Program-made: the position numbers and the translations under genes
Notes under the pieces: generated by a model
The model's database searches: none
What the model was told of the DNA's origin: nothing
Seen by the model: only the letters and a program-made list of their open reading frames with translations
Part shown: piece by piece, positions 45,100-56,640 of the stretch
How positions within the stretch are numbered: position 1 is the stretch's first letter
Layout of the letters: each line of letters starts with the position of its first letter
From: Triatoma infestans
Lineage: Eukaryota > Arthropoda > Insecta > Hemiptera > Reduviidae
DNA length: 64,000 bases
Direction: 5' to 3'
NCBI GenBank assembly: GCA_011037195.1
Contig: JAAEAF010000285.1
Location: 186,001 to 250,000, forward strand

Positions 45100-45575
45100 C
45101 ATTTGGTATTCTATCCGTCATAGCATGCATATTTCTTATGTTCTTGACTGATGTCGGATTTTCATCCATCGTCAGAGTAAAGTTGTCAAGTTCGTGTAGA
45201 GAGTTGACTTCAACTTAAATGTTTTTAATAAATACTACATTTTTTTGACTCAATCTGTTGATAACTTTACTCTGACGATGGATGAAAATCCAAAACCGAT
45301 TGCATGCATGATATGCATGTTACGACGGCTAAAATATATCAGATGTTATCCAGCATTGTGGACCCATCTATATATTCAACAATTCAACTTGTCAAGTAAA
45401 GTTATTTCATTTATTTTTAAATATTTCCGAGTCAACAAGTGAAGTGTGTAACGGAAACAATAAGTTGAAGTCAACTCTCTACACGAACTTGATAATTTTA
45501 CCTTGACGATGGATGGAAAATCCGCAATACCGGATATTATCCAGCATTACGGACCTATCCATATATTCAATAATC
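45100..45575. mobile_element. Three E-repeat copies, one inverted
   Basis: Copies run 45100-45235 (minus), 45245-45380 (plus) and 45425-45575 (plus). All keep GATGGATGAAAATCC or its complement and CAGATGTTATCCAGCATT. Their hammerhead cores are damaged at GAAACCGGTC: GACATCAG, CAAAACCGATTG and GCAATACCGG. The cluster sits just beyond the Penelope N-terminal fragment. Confidence 0.7.
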
Positions 45576-46439
45576 TATTTCTTTACCGTCTAAAGCGGCC
45601 TTTAACATTCGCAAAGTGTCATGGAAACGCAATCTGCATATCTTTTTAGACTATCTAGTTTCTCACTGAAAAAGTTTCAGTGTTTCGCTTTGGCGATACT
45701 TATAAGTAAAAAACAAATAAAATCAAATTTTGCGAATTTGAAATCGATTATTTTTGTTTTTACTTTATGAATGTGGTGAATAAATAAAAAAATCTATATA
45801 ACTAAGGAAAAGTTAAGATCTCCAAAGGTTATCAGTTAATTATATTTCAGTCATTTCTTTAACTATAATAATTTTGTTAGCAATAAAAAAAAAAGGTGAA
45901 CCCAGAAGATTAATGTTATAAAGTAGGCGTGACTTATAACATCCTAACATCACGAGATATAAGGTCGTAGGTCATTACAAAGAATCGAACGGCACTCCAA
46001 GGCTATATTATACAGTTGGCAATAGTAGGTGTTTCTCCAGAGCACATTCAATTAGGTAAGTGTTATTTGATGTGACAGAATAAATTTATTTAATAAGTAA
46101 TATTATTACTACGATAAAAATCTATTTGCATTTATGAATTTAAATAAGGATAAAGTCACGGCTTTTCCATCAAATTTTCTTACCAAGTTGCGTGAATATC
46201 TAATAATAAGCTTCAGTAAAGGACTGAAAAAATTATTCAAACTAACTTCTGATTATTAAATTTTTTTGCTAAAATTTGGAATACTTCAGAATTTAACAAT
46301 AGATGTGAAGAGGTGATTGGCAAGTGGAATTTGAAATGTTGGTACAAAATCCTAAAAAAGTTGAAAAATTTTCTGAGCTTTGCAGGAAACGTCGCATTCT
46401 TAAGTAGGGATATATTGTAGCCGGACCATTAGCGAACTG
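45576..46439. other. No recognised feature
   Basis: AT-rich with no frame above background. Confidence 0.5.
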
Positions 46440-47010
46440 TTGGTAAAGAATTGTAAAATGAATTGTACAAAGCGGTCGATAGGTTGTTGTAGCTAAATGA
46501 GCGGTGGTTGTAGGGTAAATGTCCTAGCTAAGATGTCTATAAATTATTATTGTTATTGCTCTCAATGTATTATTATTATTGTTACTGTTATTATTATTTT
46601 AATTGTTCTCGGGTGTTTCCCGTCTATTAAACTGTGGCTCACAGAGGCTTACATGGCCAGGTCACAGAGTGTTATAAGGCTGGACATAATAAATAGGGTG
46701 ACAGCATTGGAAGACCATAAATTTCAAGCCTGGTACTTACACCTCCATTACACTAGTAAAAGGAGCACGCAGGTCTTTACTGCAAAAAAATTGCTGGTAA
46801 TTCTTTTGCAGTGTTCAACTGCACCGACATTCTGTACATTTTGTACAACTGTCGCGGGCATTCCCAATTGTGTGCAAATGTTGTCTCCTGTTGTCTTTTA
46901 GATGACGCCTGTTTGCTGATATTATTACAGGAATGCCCCAAATTACTCAATTTGTGTACATTTCTTTCAGTTCTCGGTAATTCCGAATCTTTTCATTCCT
47001 GCAAAAATAA
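46440..47010. other. Complex sequence, possible LINE 3' fragment
   Basis: ATT/GTT trinucleotide repeats at 46543-46600 precede less AT-rich DNA. The layout (trinucleotide tail, then complex sequence) would fit a minus-strand LINE 3' end, but I recognise no protein on either strand. The plus frame at 46497-46901 has no known domain. Confidence 0.25.
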
Positions 47011-47022
47011 ATAATGATCATA

Positions 47023-48083
47023 TTATTATTATTATGCCGGGTGCCTGATGGCATGGGACCTAAGCCTATGTGGCTTTTATCCCCCCGATGCCCTCCATAT
47101 CATCCCCTTAGTTAATCTCCCCCAGTAGTTTACCGGTCAGTCTACAATATCCCAAGATATCCTTAAACTCCAACTCGCCCAGGCAATCCTACGAAAGTGG
47201 TGCCCTCCCAAATACGCGAAACCTTGTTTCCCTAATAGCGATACACCGCTTCCTAATACGCGGAATACTAGTAATACGCGAAATCTAGTTTCCTTAATAC
47301 CTAATAGTGATACACCGCTTCCCTGACTCCGTCGTCGCAATTCTGACAAATGGGACCAGACGTCCTCCCTATGTTAAACAAGTGACTAGACACCCAAGTG
47401 TGTCCAGTCACTACCCCCACCAAAGTCCTCAGACCTGTCCTACTGAGGGACAGGAGATACTCCGAAATTCCCTGCTTATTTACTTTTATAAATCTTTTGG
47501 CTTGGAGGTACCCTTGCGTGTCCCCCTCAGCATTTCTCCGACTCTCATCTCCCAAAGTCTAATCTGTTTATCACGAAACTTCTTTGTGACGGCAAGGCCT
47601 GGTTCAGGACCACGAAATGGTAATATTGATCCCTCCCTAGCCAACTGATCCGCCCTCTCATTGCCCTCTATTCCCGCATGTCCGGGTATCCAATAGAGAC
47701 GCACCTTACCCCTCCGAGCCAAAGCATTAAGCCTTCTACAATTTCCCACTAGTTTCCAGCTCCACGATGGCTTACTCAAAGCCCTCAGTGCGGCCTGACT
47801 ATCAGAGAAAGTCCGCACCTCTTTGATCTCTCCCTGCTACTCCCCCACAAGGCGGCAACATTCAATAATGCCCACCACCTCGGACTGGAAGACAGTGACC
47901 AAACCACCCAAGGCCACTGTATTCCCTCTTTTACTTTCTCTTACTCTTAGGTGCTGGGAATATTGTGGTTGCGTCAAATATTCCCAATTCTTTAGCAAAT
48001 GGTGTTTATGTGTGTTAGTGTTACAGGGATGTGCTCAACTACGATGGCTTACTCAAAGCCCTCAGTGCGGCCTGGTAATAATA
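47023..48083 (-). pseudogene. LINE RNase H insertion with rearranged 5' end
   Basis: The minus strand encodes VTVFQSEVVGIIECC (RNase H Glu), FSDSQAALRALSKPSWSW (Asp), LYWIPGHAGIEGNERADQLA (Asp), then QGISEYLLSLSRTGLRTL, TGHTWVSSHLFN and GPICQNCDDGVREAVYHY. It is close to the 8952 copy. A 12 bp target duplication ATAATGATCATA lies at 47011-47022 and 48084-48095, and the tail is (TAA)n. Beyond the RNase H part (47935-48040) is a piece of R-repeat, then a second copy of ~35 bp of RNase H sequence (48041-48075). A local ~80 bp tandem duplication at 47215-47310 breaks the tail frame. Confidence 0.85.
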
Positions 48084-48095
48084 ATAATGATCATA

Positions 48096-48887
48096 AATCT
48101 GCATTTGCAAATAAAACATAATAATAAAAACTTTCAAGGTGAGCGCGTAATAATGTAGACAATCTAGTTATGGATTATAAATTCTTTTGTGTATATCTAT
48201 TATATGAAATAGATGATACTATACTTGTCCGATCAATACTGTTTAAATTGTTAATCATTTCTTCGAATTAATTTTATTGAAGGACATTATTTTCAGACAT
48301 TTTGCAGTTTTTTTTTAAGTTAATTTATTACTTTCTTTTGAAAGGAAGTATTGCGACCGTACGTGGACGTTAATTACATTATATACATTCTTAAAGTATA
48401 CATTCTTAAGGTATACATTCTGGAAAAATACTTAATTAAAAGATACATTTTTAATATGAAATTATTGCTCTTAGTTGATTTGTCAAAACCAAAAAAGGTG
48501 TTAGGAATATTCTCGTTTTTCAACTGTAACATTTGAGCCGCTGCTTGTACTTTAATCGCACATAATCCACTGTGCGACATCATTTGGTGTGTAGGATGAT
48601 ATAGAGGCAAGCAGTTGCAAGTATGTAGTAAATTGAAGAGAAAGTGTTGGACCATATACTTTCTTCATGAGTGCAGAGTATTTTCTGAATTCGGACAAAG
48701 CGGGTTGGACTTGAATTGGATACAAATACATGTTCCTTTTGTTTGAAACATTTTCCCGGCAAAATTGATTTTGAGGGGGTTCTGGGTGAGCAATAACTTT
48801 TAGCTTTGCTCAAAAGTACCACTACTGTATACAATGTATAGTTGGGCCACCTATAAATATATTATTTCTACAAACTTAAAAAAAAAA
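48096..48887. other. AT-rich sequence, nothing recognised
   Basis: A small tandem repeat TATACATTCTTAAG lies at 48383-48425. No coding sequence is recognised. Confidence 0.5.
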
Positions 48888-49122
48888 AAACCTATGAAGG
48901 GCCAAGGCTTGCCAGAAGGCGATTTGAATGGGGGTGGGCCGTGTGCTAAGCACGCCGCAGTTCCCATGCCATTTAGTTCCGGCCATCGCTACCTAGGGCG
49001 CTACTAACTGTAGCTTCCCACTTTATACACGATGCCGGGTCAACACTGACTTTGCCCTCAAAGGAATCGTACCCTGAATTATCGCACGAAAGGCAAGGGC
49101 GCTAGCCACTAGACCAACGCCA
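48888..49122 (-). mobile_element. tRNA-derived repeat, third family
   Basis: Minus strand: GGCGTTGGTCTAGTGG with A box TGGTCTAGTGG (49106-49116) and B box GGTACGATTCC (49063-49073), then a body through GGCATCGTGTATAAAGTGGG and GGTAGCGATGGCCGG. The long body and lack of acceptor-stem closure argue for a SINE rather than a tRNA gene. It interrupts R-repeat sequence at an A-rich site. Confidence 0.7.
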
Positions 49123-49640
49123 TATTTGAAAAAAAAATCAGTTAACCGAAATGCGTCTTTAAAGAATAGGCTCTTGGACTTTTTTGTAATTTTGTCAAAA
49201 AGTACTATAACGACTTACTTAAAACTTGGAATATTATTAACTGCTCAGATCATAAAACTATCACCGTTAGTTGTAACATATTTCTAGAAAAATCGTTATT
49301 AGAGGATCTGAGGATTCTGAGGAATCTGCGAGATTAAATTTTAAATATTATGTTGGTTCAATATTATTAGAGGCTTCTTCTGGACAACAATGTAATCACT
49401 TCTATACCTGCCTAAGAAAATTTTGTCATTCTTTATATTATAATAATTGTGTTAACAGCAGTAGAGACAATCGTGTTAGTCGTGTTTCACACCGCATTTT
49501 TTTTCATCGTGGGGAAGGGTGCAAGTTTAGACTCCAAAACGCTCTTTATGATTAAATACATATAAAAAAGAAAATCTGGTGTGAAACACTCACTCCACTT
49601 TCTCTTACTGCAGTAAGAAGTTTGAAATTATAAAATTGGC
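49123..49640. repeat. R-repeat fragments
   Basis: 49130-49290 has ATCAGTTAACCGAAATGCG and AAACTTGGAAT (minus module); 49480-49500 and 49567-49620 show GTGTTTCACACC and CTGGTGTGAAACACTCACTC, meaning ends of two copies in opposite orientations. Confidence 0.5.
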
Positions 49641-49762
49641 ACATTTTCTTTATATCCGGAAATAGGCCTAACTAAAATATAGGGTTGATGATAGGGTACA
49701 AGTTGGTTGGCAATCATGGCAGATTGTACTTGAATTATATATTGTAGTCCGAAGACGGCAGC

Positions 49763-51507
49763 CAGAGTTGGGCAGTAATTAATTACATGAGTATTTAATT
49801 TTACACCTTCAATTACATGAGCAAAATTCCATAAACAATAGTGCAAAATGACCATACTTTCAATAGGAAAATAGTTAAATCGCCCAAAATATACAAATAA
49901 CTGGTTCAAAGGAACAATTACACTGAAGTAATTGTAATATCCAATTACAATTACTGTAATCATTTTAAGTAATTGCAATTAATTCTTTCAATTACTAATT
50001 GAGGGTCTCAGTTACAATTTCTTGTGGTCGCTAAGTAATTGTAATTACAATTACAATTACCTGTAATTCAATTACAATTGCATGTACTTGTAATTGCAGC
50101 AATAGAATTACAAATGCAAAAAAAAAATCTGGTGTGAAACACTCACACAACTTTCTCTTACTCCTGTTCTCAAAATTATAATCGACAAATGTTATAGTTT
50201 GTGTAACTAAATATAATGAAATTCGTCGTACACTGAAAAAACTATTCAGTAAAAGCACACTTCCGGCTTATTAATTTTTTTTAAAATTAGGAATTTTGGC
50301 CATCTGTTTATTTCTAATTAATTTTGTTTGGATGATAGAATTGTATAATCAACTATGATACCACATTAGAGGAAGCTGTAACCCCACCCCTCCTAAAAGT
50401 GCCCTTAAATGAATTTCACCAGAGATGTTTTATATAAAAGATGCAGATCTTTGCATGTTTAGTTTGTATACGAAGTTTCAAGAAAATCGCCGAAGCCATT
50501 TTTGAGAAAATCGCAAAAAAATGAAAAAATCATTTAGTAAAGTGTTAAAAATAAAAGTATCCGATTTTTTCAAACTCGAAATTTCAACCACATATTTAAT
50601 TCTAATTAACATTATTTAGATGACAGAATTGTCTAATAAACTGGAATAGCAGTTAAAATGAAAACCTAACCCCACTCCTTCCCCAGAAGTACCCTTAAAT
50701 GAATTTTATCGGAGAAATGTTTCAAATAAAAGTTGTAGCTGTTTGTATGTGTAGTTCATATACCAAGTTTAAAGAAAATCGTCGCAGCCATTTTTGTGAA
50801 AATCGCAAAAACGTAAAAAAAACATTTGTAAAGTGCTACTTCCGGTCGAGGAATTTTGACAGATAACGCACCGTCAGATCCCATGGTGATACCTAAACGT
50901 ATATCAAGTTTCAACTTTTTACGGTTTTTCATTTTTGAGCTATGCTGTTCACTTACACGCACAGACCCCATTTTTTTTGGACTCAGGGGACCACAAAACG
51001 GATATTTGCGGTGAAAACTCGATATAGAAAATTTGACACGATTACAATACTTCCTCTTACTAGGAGTAAAAGAAAGTAAAAATTGAATAATTGAACAAAA
51101 GTAAACTTTGCCATATTTCCACTCAATAATTTCTTGGGTTAAATAAATTCGATCTCGCAATTATCATTAACAATTGGCAAAAAATTTCAAGAGAATTCAG
51201 TATTTTGTGTTGTATCTAATTACTTTTTTTAGTGCCATGTCGGCGACAAATAATTGCAATTAACAATTACAATTACTTGTAATTGCATTAAAATTACTTG
51301 GAATTGCAGGATTACAATTACATGTAATTGTATTTGGTAAATGAATTACTTTGTGGCTCAATCAGTGATTGTAATTGTGGATTCATAAAGTAATTGCAAT
51401 TACCAATTACAATTATAATTAATTGTAATTTTATTACTGCCATTTCAAATTACAGTAATTGGTAAGTAATCGTAATTGTAATTGAAATTACGTTTTGATC
51501 AACTCTC
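49763..51507. mobile_element. Non-autonomous hAT-like element containing an R-repeat
   Basis: Left end CAGAGTTGGGCAGTAATTAA and right end ...GATCAACTCTC are an imperfect inverted pair typical of hAT ends. Flanking 8-mers ACGGCAGC (49755-49762) and ACGGCAGG (51508-51515) match at 7 of 8, as expected for hAT. The body is palindromic, AT-rich GTAATTACAATTAC sequence on both sides (49790-50110 and 51230-51490). No transposase is encoded. An R-repeat fills 50119-51078. Confidence 0.75.
50119..51078 (+). repeat. R-repeat nested in hAT-like element
   Basis: From CTGGTGTGAAACACTCACAC to AGGAGTAAAAGAAAGTA. ACTTCCGG-type motifs at about 50259 and 50848 are two module lengths apart; the middle one is mutated. 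The minus frame at 50756-51160 follows the repeat and is not a gene. Confidence 0.8.
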
Positions 51508-51539
51508 ACGGCAGGTAGATTAAGCGTTAATAATATTTA

Positions 51540-51930
51540 AAATCTATCGTCATAGATTCTCCAGAATCACAATAAAATAATTTTTTTATCAGAAAAAGTT
51601 ATTCAAATTAAAGTTATAGGTTTATATCTGTGCAGTCAGATTCATATTCAAGTTTAAAGAAAAACATTTTGAGCGTTTTTCGAGAAAATTAAAAAGAAAA
51701 CAACAACTCAGAAATCTATAATCTATAAAGGAATCTATAAAGAAAGAAATCTATAAAGGCGCACTTCCGAATAAAATATTCTTCAAATTTATATCATCTA
51801 GCACTGCTCATATATATATTCATATTACATTCAATCGGACATTATACTGAAATGGCAGATTAGGGGAAAGCTTAAGGTTGCTGCAGCTTCCTGAAAAATC
51901 AAATTTCCTAAATAAATGTTTCAAAATAGA
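51540..51930 (+). repeat. R-repeat-like degenerate fragment
   Basis: GCACTTCCGAATAAAATATTCTTCAAATT and the GAAATGGCAGATTAGGGGAAAGC segment match the module order loosely. Several insertions and substitutions are present. Confidence 0.4.
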
Positions 51931-51949
51931 TTATTTATTTAAATACCAG

Positions 51950-53010
51950 AGCAAGGTGAAAAGTTCTCGGCCTAGCCCATAGATGTCACTGCTACAAATG
52001 AAATTACTGTTTTATTATGTTGGTATACTTGTTGCAAAAGTAAATATCAAATGTGAATTTGATCAGACATATAGTTTGTTTTTTATACGGCTGTTTAAAG
52101 TAAGCGTGTTGTGTGTTTTTGACAAAATGAATAAACTTGAATATCGTTTCGTCATAAAGTCATAAAATCTTCATTGGGATGGTTTATCCAAAGTTGGTGA
52201 AAGTGTATAAGGAGTCTGTAACTTCGTTATCAACTATAATAAATTGGGTAGCTGAATTTAAACATAGACGTAAATCGATTGAAGATGATCCACATGAAGG
52301 ACGGCCAAAAACAGCAACTGTCGAAGAAAATGTCGAGAAGAAATTTGGTTCTAGATGATCGACGATTAAAGGTGAATGAGATAGCTAAGGCTGTAGGCAT
52401 TGCAGAAGGAAGAGTACGGCACATTTTACACGAAGAACTCAGTATGAGAAAGCTTTAGGCAAAATGGGTGCAGCATTTGTTAAATGCTGATCACAAACAA
52501 ATGAGGAATTGAGTTTCTCATGCAATGTTTGTGCCGTATTAAAGAGAATCCAACCGATTTTCTGCGCCGATTTTTTACCATGATAAAACGTGGGTTCACA
52601 ACTTTACATCTGAGTCAATACAACAGTTCAAGCACTGGGTAGAAGCCGGTGGCTCTGCACCGAAGAAAGCCAAGACAATTGAATCGGCTGGAAAGGTTAT
52701 GTCTAGTGTTTTTTGGGATTCCAAAGGGAATCTTTTAATTGACTACCTGCCAAAGGGTCAAACACTTAATGGGGAATACTGCGCACATCTTCGTAACCAA
52801 CGAAATGAAAAAAAATTTGAGAGAAAAGGCCTGGTCTGCAAAAGAAAAAATCCTATTTGACCAGGACAATGCACCCGCCCACAAACGCGTTCTGGCATTG
52901 GGGAAAATTGAGGGATTTGATGTATGAATTGTTGGAACATTTGCCAGATTTGGCTCCCTCTGACTTTCATCTATACCCAAACCTTAAGAAATTTGTAGCT
53001 GGAAATTTGT
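51950..53010 (+). pseudogene. mariner transposase remnant
   Basis: A mariner reading order runs from NKLEYRFVIK (52127) through EFKHRRKSIEDDPHEGRPKT, VLDDRRLKVNEIAKAVGIAE, GRVRHILHEELSMRKL, FYHDKTWVHNFTSES (first catalytic Asp), HWVEAGGSAPKKAKTIESAG, VFWDSKGNLLIDYLPKGQ, LFDQDNAPAHKR (second Asp) and LPDLAPSDFHLYP (third Asp of the D,D34D set). The frame changes about six times and an in-frame stop follows SMRKL, so no enzyme is made. GAAAAGTTCTCGGCCTAGCC at 51958 fits the mariner 5' end. The sequence fades after 52985, so the last ~40 residues and the 3' terminal repeat appear lost. Confidence 0.9.
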
Positions 53011-53357
53011 TGTGGGGTTAAATGAAAAGATGATAGCAATATATAACAAATAATTTTTTATCCTTAATATATTTAGAAGTTAATTACTTAATGGAAAAAA
53101 TTTAATTTTTATTAAATAAAAATTTAATGAACATGTTATCTAAAAGAATAATATAAAAACACTAAAAAAGTAAATTTCCGGAAGCTATATACATATAATT
53201 CCTTAATTTATTATATTAAAGGTGCATGTTAGCGGAAAAGTTTATTTAATAGTTTTTTGAAAGAGTGCCAACTAAATTAAATGTAGAAGTGCTTTAATGC
53301 TTTTGTTTCAGATTTTTTTTTTTTATTGGATTTTTATTTATTTATTTTACTAATCTA
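53011..53357. other. AT-rich sequence, nothing recognised
   Basis: Lies between the broken mariner end and the LINE trinucleotide tail. Confidence 0.5.
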
Positions 53358-53417
53358 ACTTCATTATTATTATTACTATTATTATTATTGTTATTATTAT
53401 TATTATTATTATTATTA
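53358..53417. repeat. (ATT)n tract, LINE 3' tail
   Basis: Read on the minus strand it is an (AAT)n tail directly after the 3' UTR of the LINE ending at 53494. Confidence 0.85.
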
Positions 53418-53493
53418 CATATTCTCAATGAGATCCTCGGAATTATATAGCTGGGAATTTTTTCGAACACCTATATAAATTAGCTATTTTAGA

Positions 53494-53836
53494 TTAGAAA
53501 CATAAAAAATGTCGCACTATGTGGCATGTATCCAATATAGCTGTCTTCTGCAGATTAACCTATAAATTTTCGTCAATAGATAGCGACTGAATATTTCTCC
53601 TCAGAGAAGTAGGAATCACGCCTGTTGATGAAAGGACAATAGGAACTATCCTCACAATCCCCACATTCCACATTTGCTTAATTTCGTTAGAAAGCTGAAT
53701 ATATTTCTGAATTTTGTCGTTGCAGGTGGACGACAAATTTTCACTGTTAGGGACCGCCACATCTATTAAATGCACAGTTTTCTTTTCTTTTTCTAATAAG
53801 ATGATATCTGGCCTGTTGTGTGAGATATGCTGGTCT
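53494..53836 (-). pseudogene. LINE restriction-like endonuclease C-terminus
   Basis: The minus strand encodes HNRPDIILLEKEKKTVHLID, which has the PD-(14)-D pattern of the restriction-like endonuclease of R2/R4/NeSL-type LINEs, then VAVPNSENL, QLSNEIKQMWNV and, after one stop, LQKTAILDTCHIVRHFL to the final stop at 53494. It continues in 56093-56640, from which it is separated by the hAT element. Confidence 0.85.
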
Positions 53837-53844
53837 GTTATCAC
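53837..53844. repeat. Target site duplication GTTATCAC, left
   Basis: Identical to 56093-56100; exact 8 bp, the hAT signature. Confidence 0.95.
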
Positions 53845-56092
53845 TAAGGAACGGATTTTTAAGTATTTAAAAATGCCAAATATTTAATTAAAATATGCAT
53901 TTATTTTTGTCAATTATGTGGAAAATATGTGATTTTCTTAAAATATTTTCTGGAATATTTAAGTAAAATGGACATTTTTTTTTATGAAAATGGAATTTTT
54001 TTTTTGGCAAGTTATAATTATTTATACAAGAAAAGAACATTTTTACAATTTATAATAATTTATTAGGAACAAAATAATTTGTTTTTACAAGTTATAATGA
54101 TTTATACAACAAAGAACATTTTTACTATTTATAAAAAGATGTGTTAAATTTTCAATTTTGAAAACTTCACTCTTCGAAATTGTTTGCAACCACATGAAAT
54201 TTCAAATGTTGGAACGTAAAGTGACGACGATCTGGGCGTAAGATGGACTTGTAACGACTAAAAGATCGTTCAACATCTACAGATGTTATAGGTGCCTTGC
54301 TGAAAGAAGTTATCTCGTTGGTTGTAAAGGGTACACGATGTTCTGAGGTGACTTCTGTTCCACTGATAATATCAGAAATCTGGCAGATGGTCTCCCACCC
54401 TTTGTTCTTGCTCAGTACTTCTACCAGTTTTGATCTGATCAGATCTCCCTTACTCCCAGATATTCCTTCCACCTTTTCGATGACTTTTTTAACGTTGGAC
54501 CACGTTTTCTGTCAGTCGAACATTTTGGGACTCAAGTTGGGTAATGGCTTGTGCAAGAAATACGCAATTGTCAGAAATGAATGCAAGATCGTTCCTTAAA
54601 TTAGGTTTCTAGAATAAAGACTTGGCTGTATTTATCGTACTGCTTCGTCTTCGAGATGTGAAAGGACATTCTTGATTTTATTGCAGTTTTCATAGTAATA
54701 CTGAGCTGCTTCCAGCCAAGTACCCCATCTTGTCAATATTGGCTCAAGTCTGGATAGAGATCTTTTAGCATTTTAATGCGACTTGGTGCTTTTAAGAACA
54801 CTTTTTTAACCGAGGAGATTAAGGAATCTACGTCACTGAACAAAGATCGGACAGTTTCTGCTACTCGATGCAAGGCATGAGCAATACACGTCACATGAAT
54901 TATCTTAGGATAAAATACCTGAATAGATTGCCCAGCCTTGACCATGTTGGGGGCAGCATCAGAGAGAAACAAAAGAACTTTTTCGTTCAAAACTCCACTG
55001 GGCCATAGGATATGCATTGAGGCATCGAAGAATCGTGAAATGGTGGAATGATTGCATTTTTCGAGAACCTCACAGTTCAAAAGGAATGGCTTTGAATCCA
55101 CATCAGCATCACTGTCAAGTTTTCCAATATGCAATATACCTGCCCTCAACGTCAGTGGTTTCATCAATTGACACCCAAATCGGTCCATCTTTGATATGTT
55201 CTCGAATTTTGGTTAGTGTATCTTTATAGATATCTTCCAGGTAGTTTTTCCGCAGAGTGCTCTCGTCAGGCATTTTTTTTCCCAATATAGGTCTCTAAGA
55301 ATCCTTTGAAATGAGGATTTTTAAGTTTGTGGAAAGGGATATCTGCTCTAACCAAAGCCCGACACAGATCTGTACTCAGAGTAGTCTTACTTGATGATGG
55401 AGATGTAAGGAAGGCTTGATAGGACGTCCTCTCTTTCTTTCTGTTTTTATTCTCTATGTGCGATCCGGTGGCAATATGTTGGGTGACTTGGGAACGTTGA
55501 GAGCAAGAAACGCGCTTGTCACAAGCTGTGCAGTACAAAATGTCTCCATCACTTCGAAAAAGTTCTGCTGGAAACTCGCGAAGATATTTAGCAACCAGTT
55601 GTCTGTTTGAGGCCGATGTTCGTGGCATTTCACCCAAAAAAGAATACACTAAGTGACCGAACGAAATGAATTGGACACTTCAACGAACGAGCTGAAAGAA
55701 CAGACAACGTCAGACAACTTCAAAGAACTAACAAGTGCCCGTCACTGTTTAGCAGCATTCTGTGTAAATTACAATAACCATTGTACCCACTGTGATTCAC
55801 AGCCCTACAGTCTGTGGTTCACAGTTCCTGTCAACCACCTCCCAATTATGAAAATATGCCCAAAATGAAAAATATGAAAAAATATGTACATATTTTGATT
55901 AAATATGTAGAAATATTTATTTATTTTGATCAAATATGTATAAATATGCGATAACATCCAAATATGTGGAAATATGTGAAATAAAAGTAGACTCAAACGG
56001 CTTAAAAAGTGTCAGTATGAATACTTCTAGTTGAAAAACGTCTGTAAATTGCCTAGAAAAAAATATGTAAATACATACGAATCCGTTCCCTG
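53845..56092 (-). mobile_element. hAT DNA transposon, 2248 bp, almost complete
   Basis: The ends are inverted: TAAGGAACGGATTTTTAAG on the left and, reading inward from the right, CAGGGAACGGATTCGTATG. The 8 bp GTTATCAC duplication on both sides is exact. It contains one broken transposase gene on the minus strand. AT-rich sub-terminal regions with repeated AAATATGTA or ATTTATACAA words lie at 53880-54150 and 55860-56070. It splits a LINE endonuclease gene. Confidence 0.95.
54167..55649 (-). pseudogene. hAT transposase with BED zinc finger
   Basis: Three minus-strand blocks form one gene of about 480 codons. N-terminal 55266-55649: MPRTSASNRQLVAKYLREFP and a BED-type finger with ILYCTACDKRV and QVTQHIATGSH. 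Middle: [13 protein letters not shown] (expected first catalytic Asp) and LFLSDAAPNMVKAGQ (second Asp), then HVTCIAHALHRVAE. C-terminal 54167-54472: PITSVDVERSFSRYKSILRP, the hAT dimerisation region with the Glu. A slip in an A8 run near 55272, a small deletion near 55135 and further damage at 54480-54735 break the frame. The finger resembles that of the CGGBP1-type hAT proteins. Confidence 0.9.
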
Positions 56093-56640
56093 GTTATCAC
56101 ACTTCTGTCCCAATAAAGTCTCCTGCTTTCATTCTCCATTATGGTTGCTGGCTAATACTTATAATATGGTGTGGATTCTTTAAGTAATCCATTATTCAGT
56201 GCTAGTCTTTGATGGATCTGCTTTGCGACAGTATCGTGTCTGGCTTTATATAGACTCTGCGCTATGGCTCGACAGCCTGACGTCAAGTGTTGAATCGTCT
56301 CCCAGTCACTATGACATAATCTACACTGGTCATCAGTAATGCTGCTATCCTTTAATATATACCGGCGGTAGTTCATTCTGTTTATTACTTGATCCTGTAT
56401 TGCCATCATAAACCCTTCCGTTTCCGGGAACAAGTAACCTCGGTATAACCATGCGTTCGACGCCAACCTGTCGACTTCGGGCTTTCCAAGTTCACTCGCA
56501 TACCTTCCTTATAGAGGCTTACTTCTCCAGGATTCTAATTTTTCCGCATCGGTTTTAATTACGAAGTCTACGTTGTTGCTTCTTAGGTTGAGAGGTGAGT
56601 ATTCTATGTCAGCTCGACATATTGCGCATGCAGTATCGAT
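56093..56640 (-). pseudogene. LINE gag-knuckle-like and connector region, other half
   Basis: The minus strand encodes EKLESWRSKPL, GRYASELGKPEVDRLASN, AWLYRGYLFPETEGFMMAIQ, the zinc-knuckle-like CRLCHSDWETIQHLTSGC and STPYYKY ... RLYWDRSVIT. This is the part that precedes the restriction-like nuclease in R2/R4/NeSL-like LINEs, and it joins VITDQHISHNRPDI at 53836 once the hAT element is removed. Stops occur after KPL and YYKY. The RT domain itself is not in the window. Confidence 0.85.

Noticed and set aside
46497..46901. 134-residue plus-strand frame as a gene
   Set aside because: The start is a run of Ile/Val from ATT repeats and no domain is recognisable.
54297..54599. 100-residue plus frame opposite the hAT transposase
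   Set aside because: It is the antisense shadow of the transposase C-terminal region.
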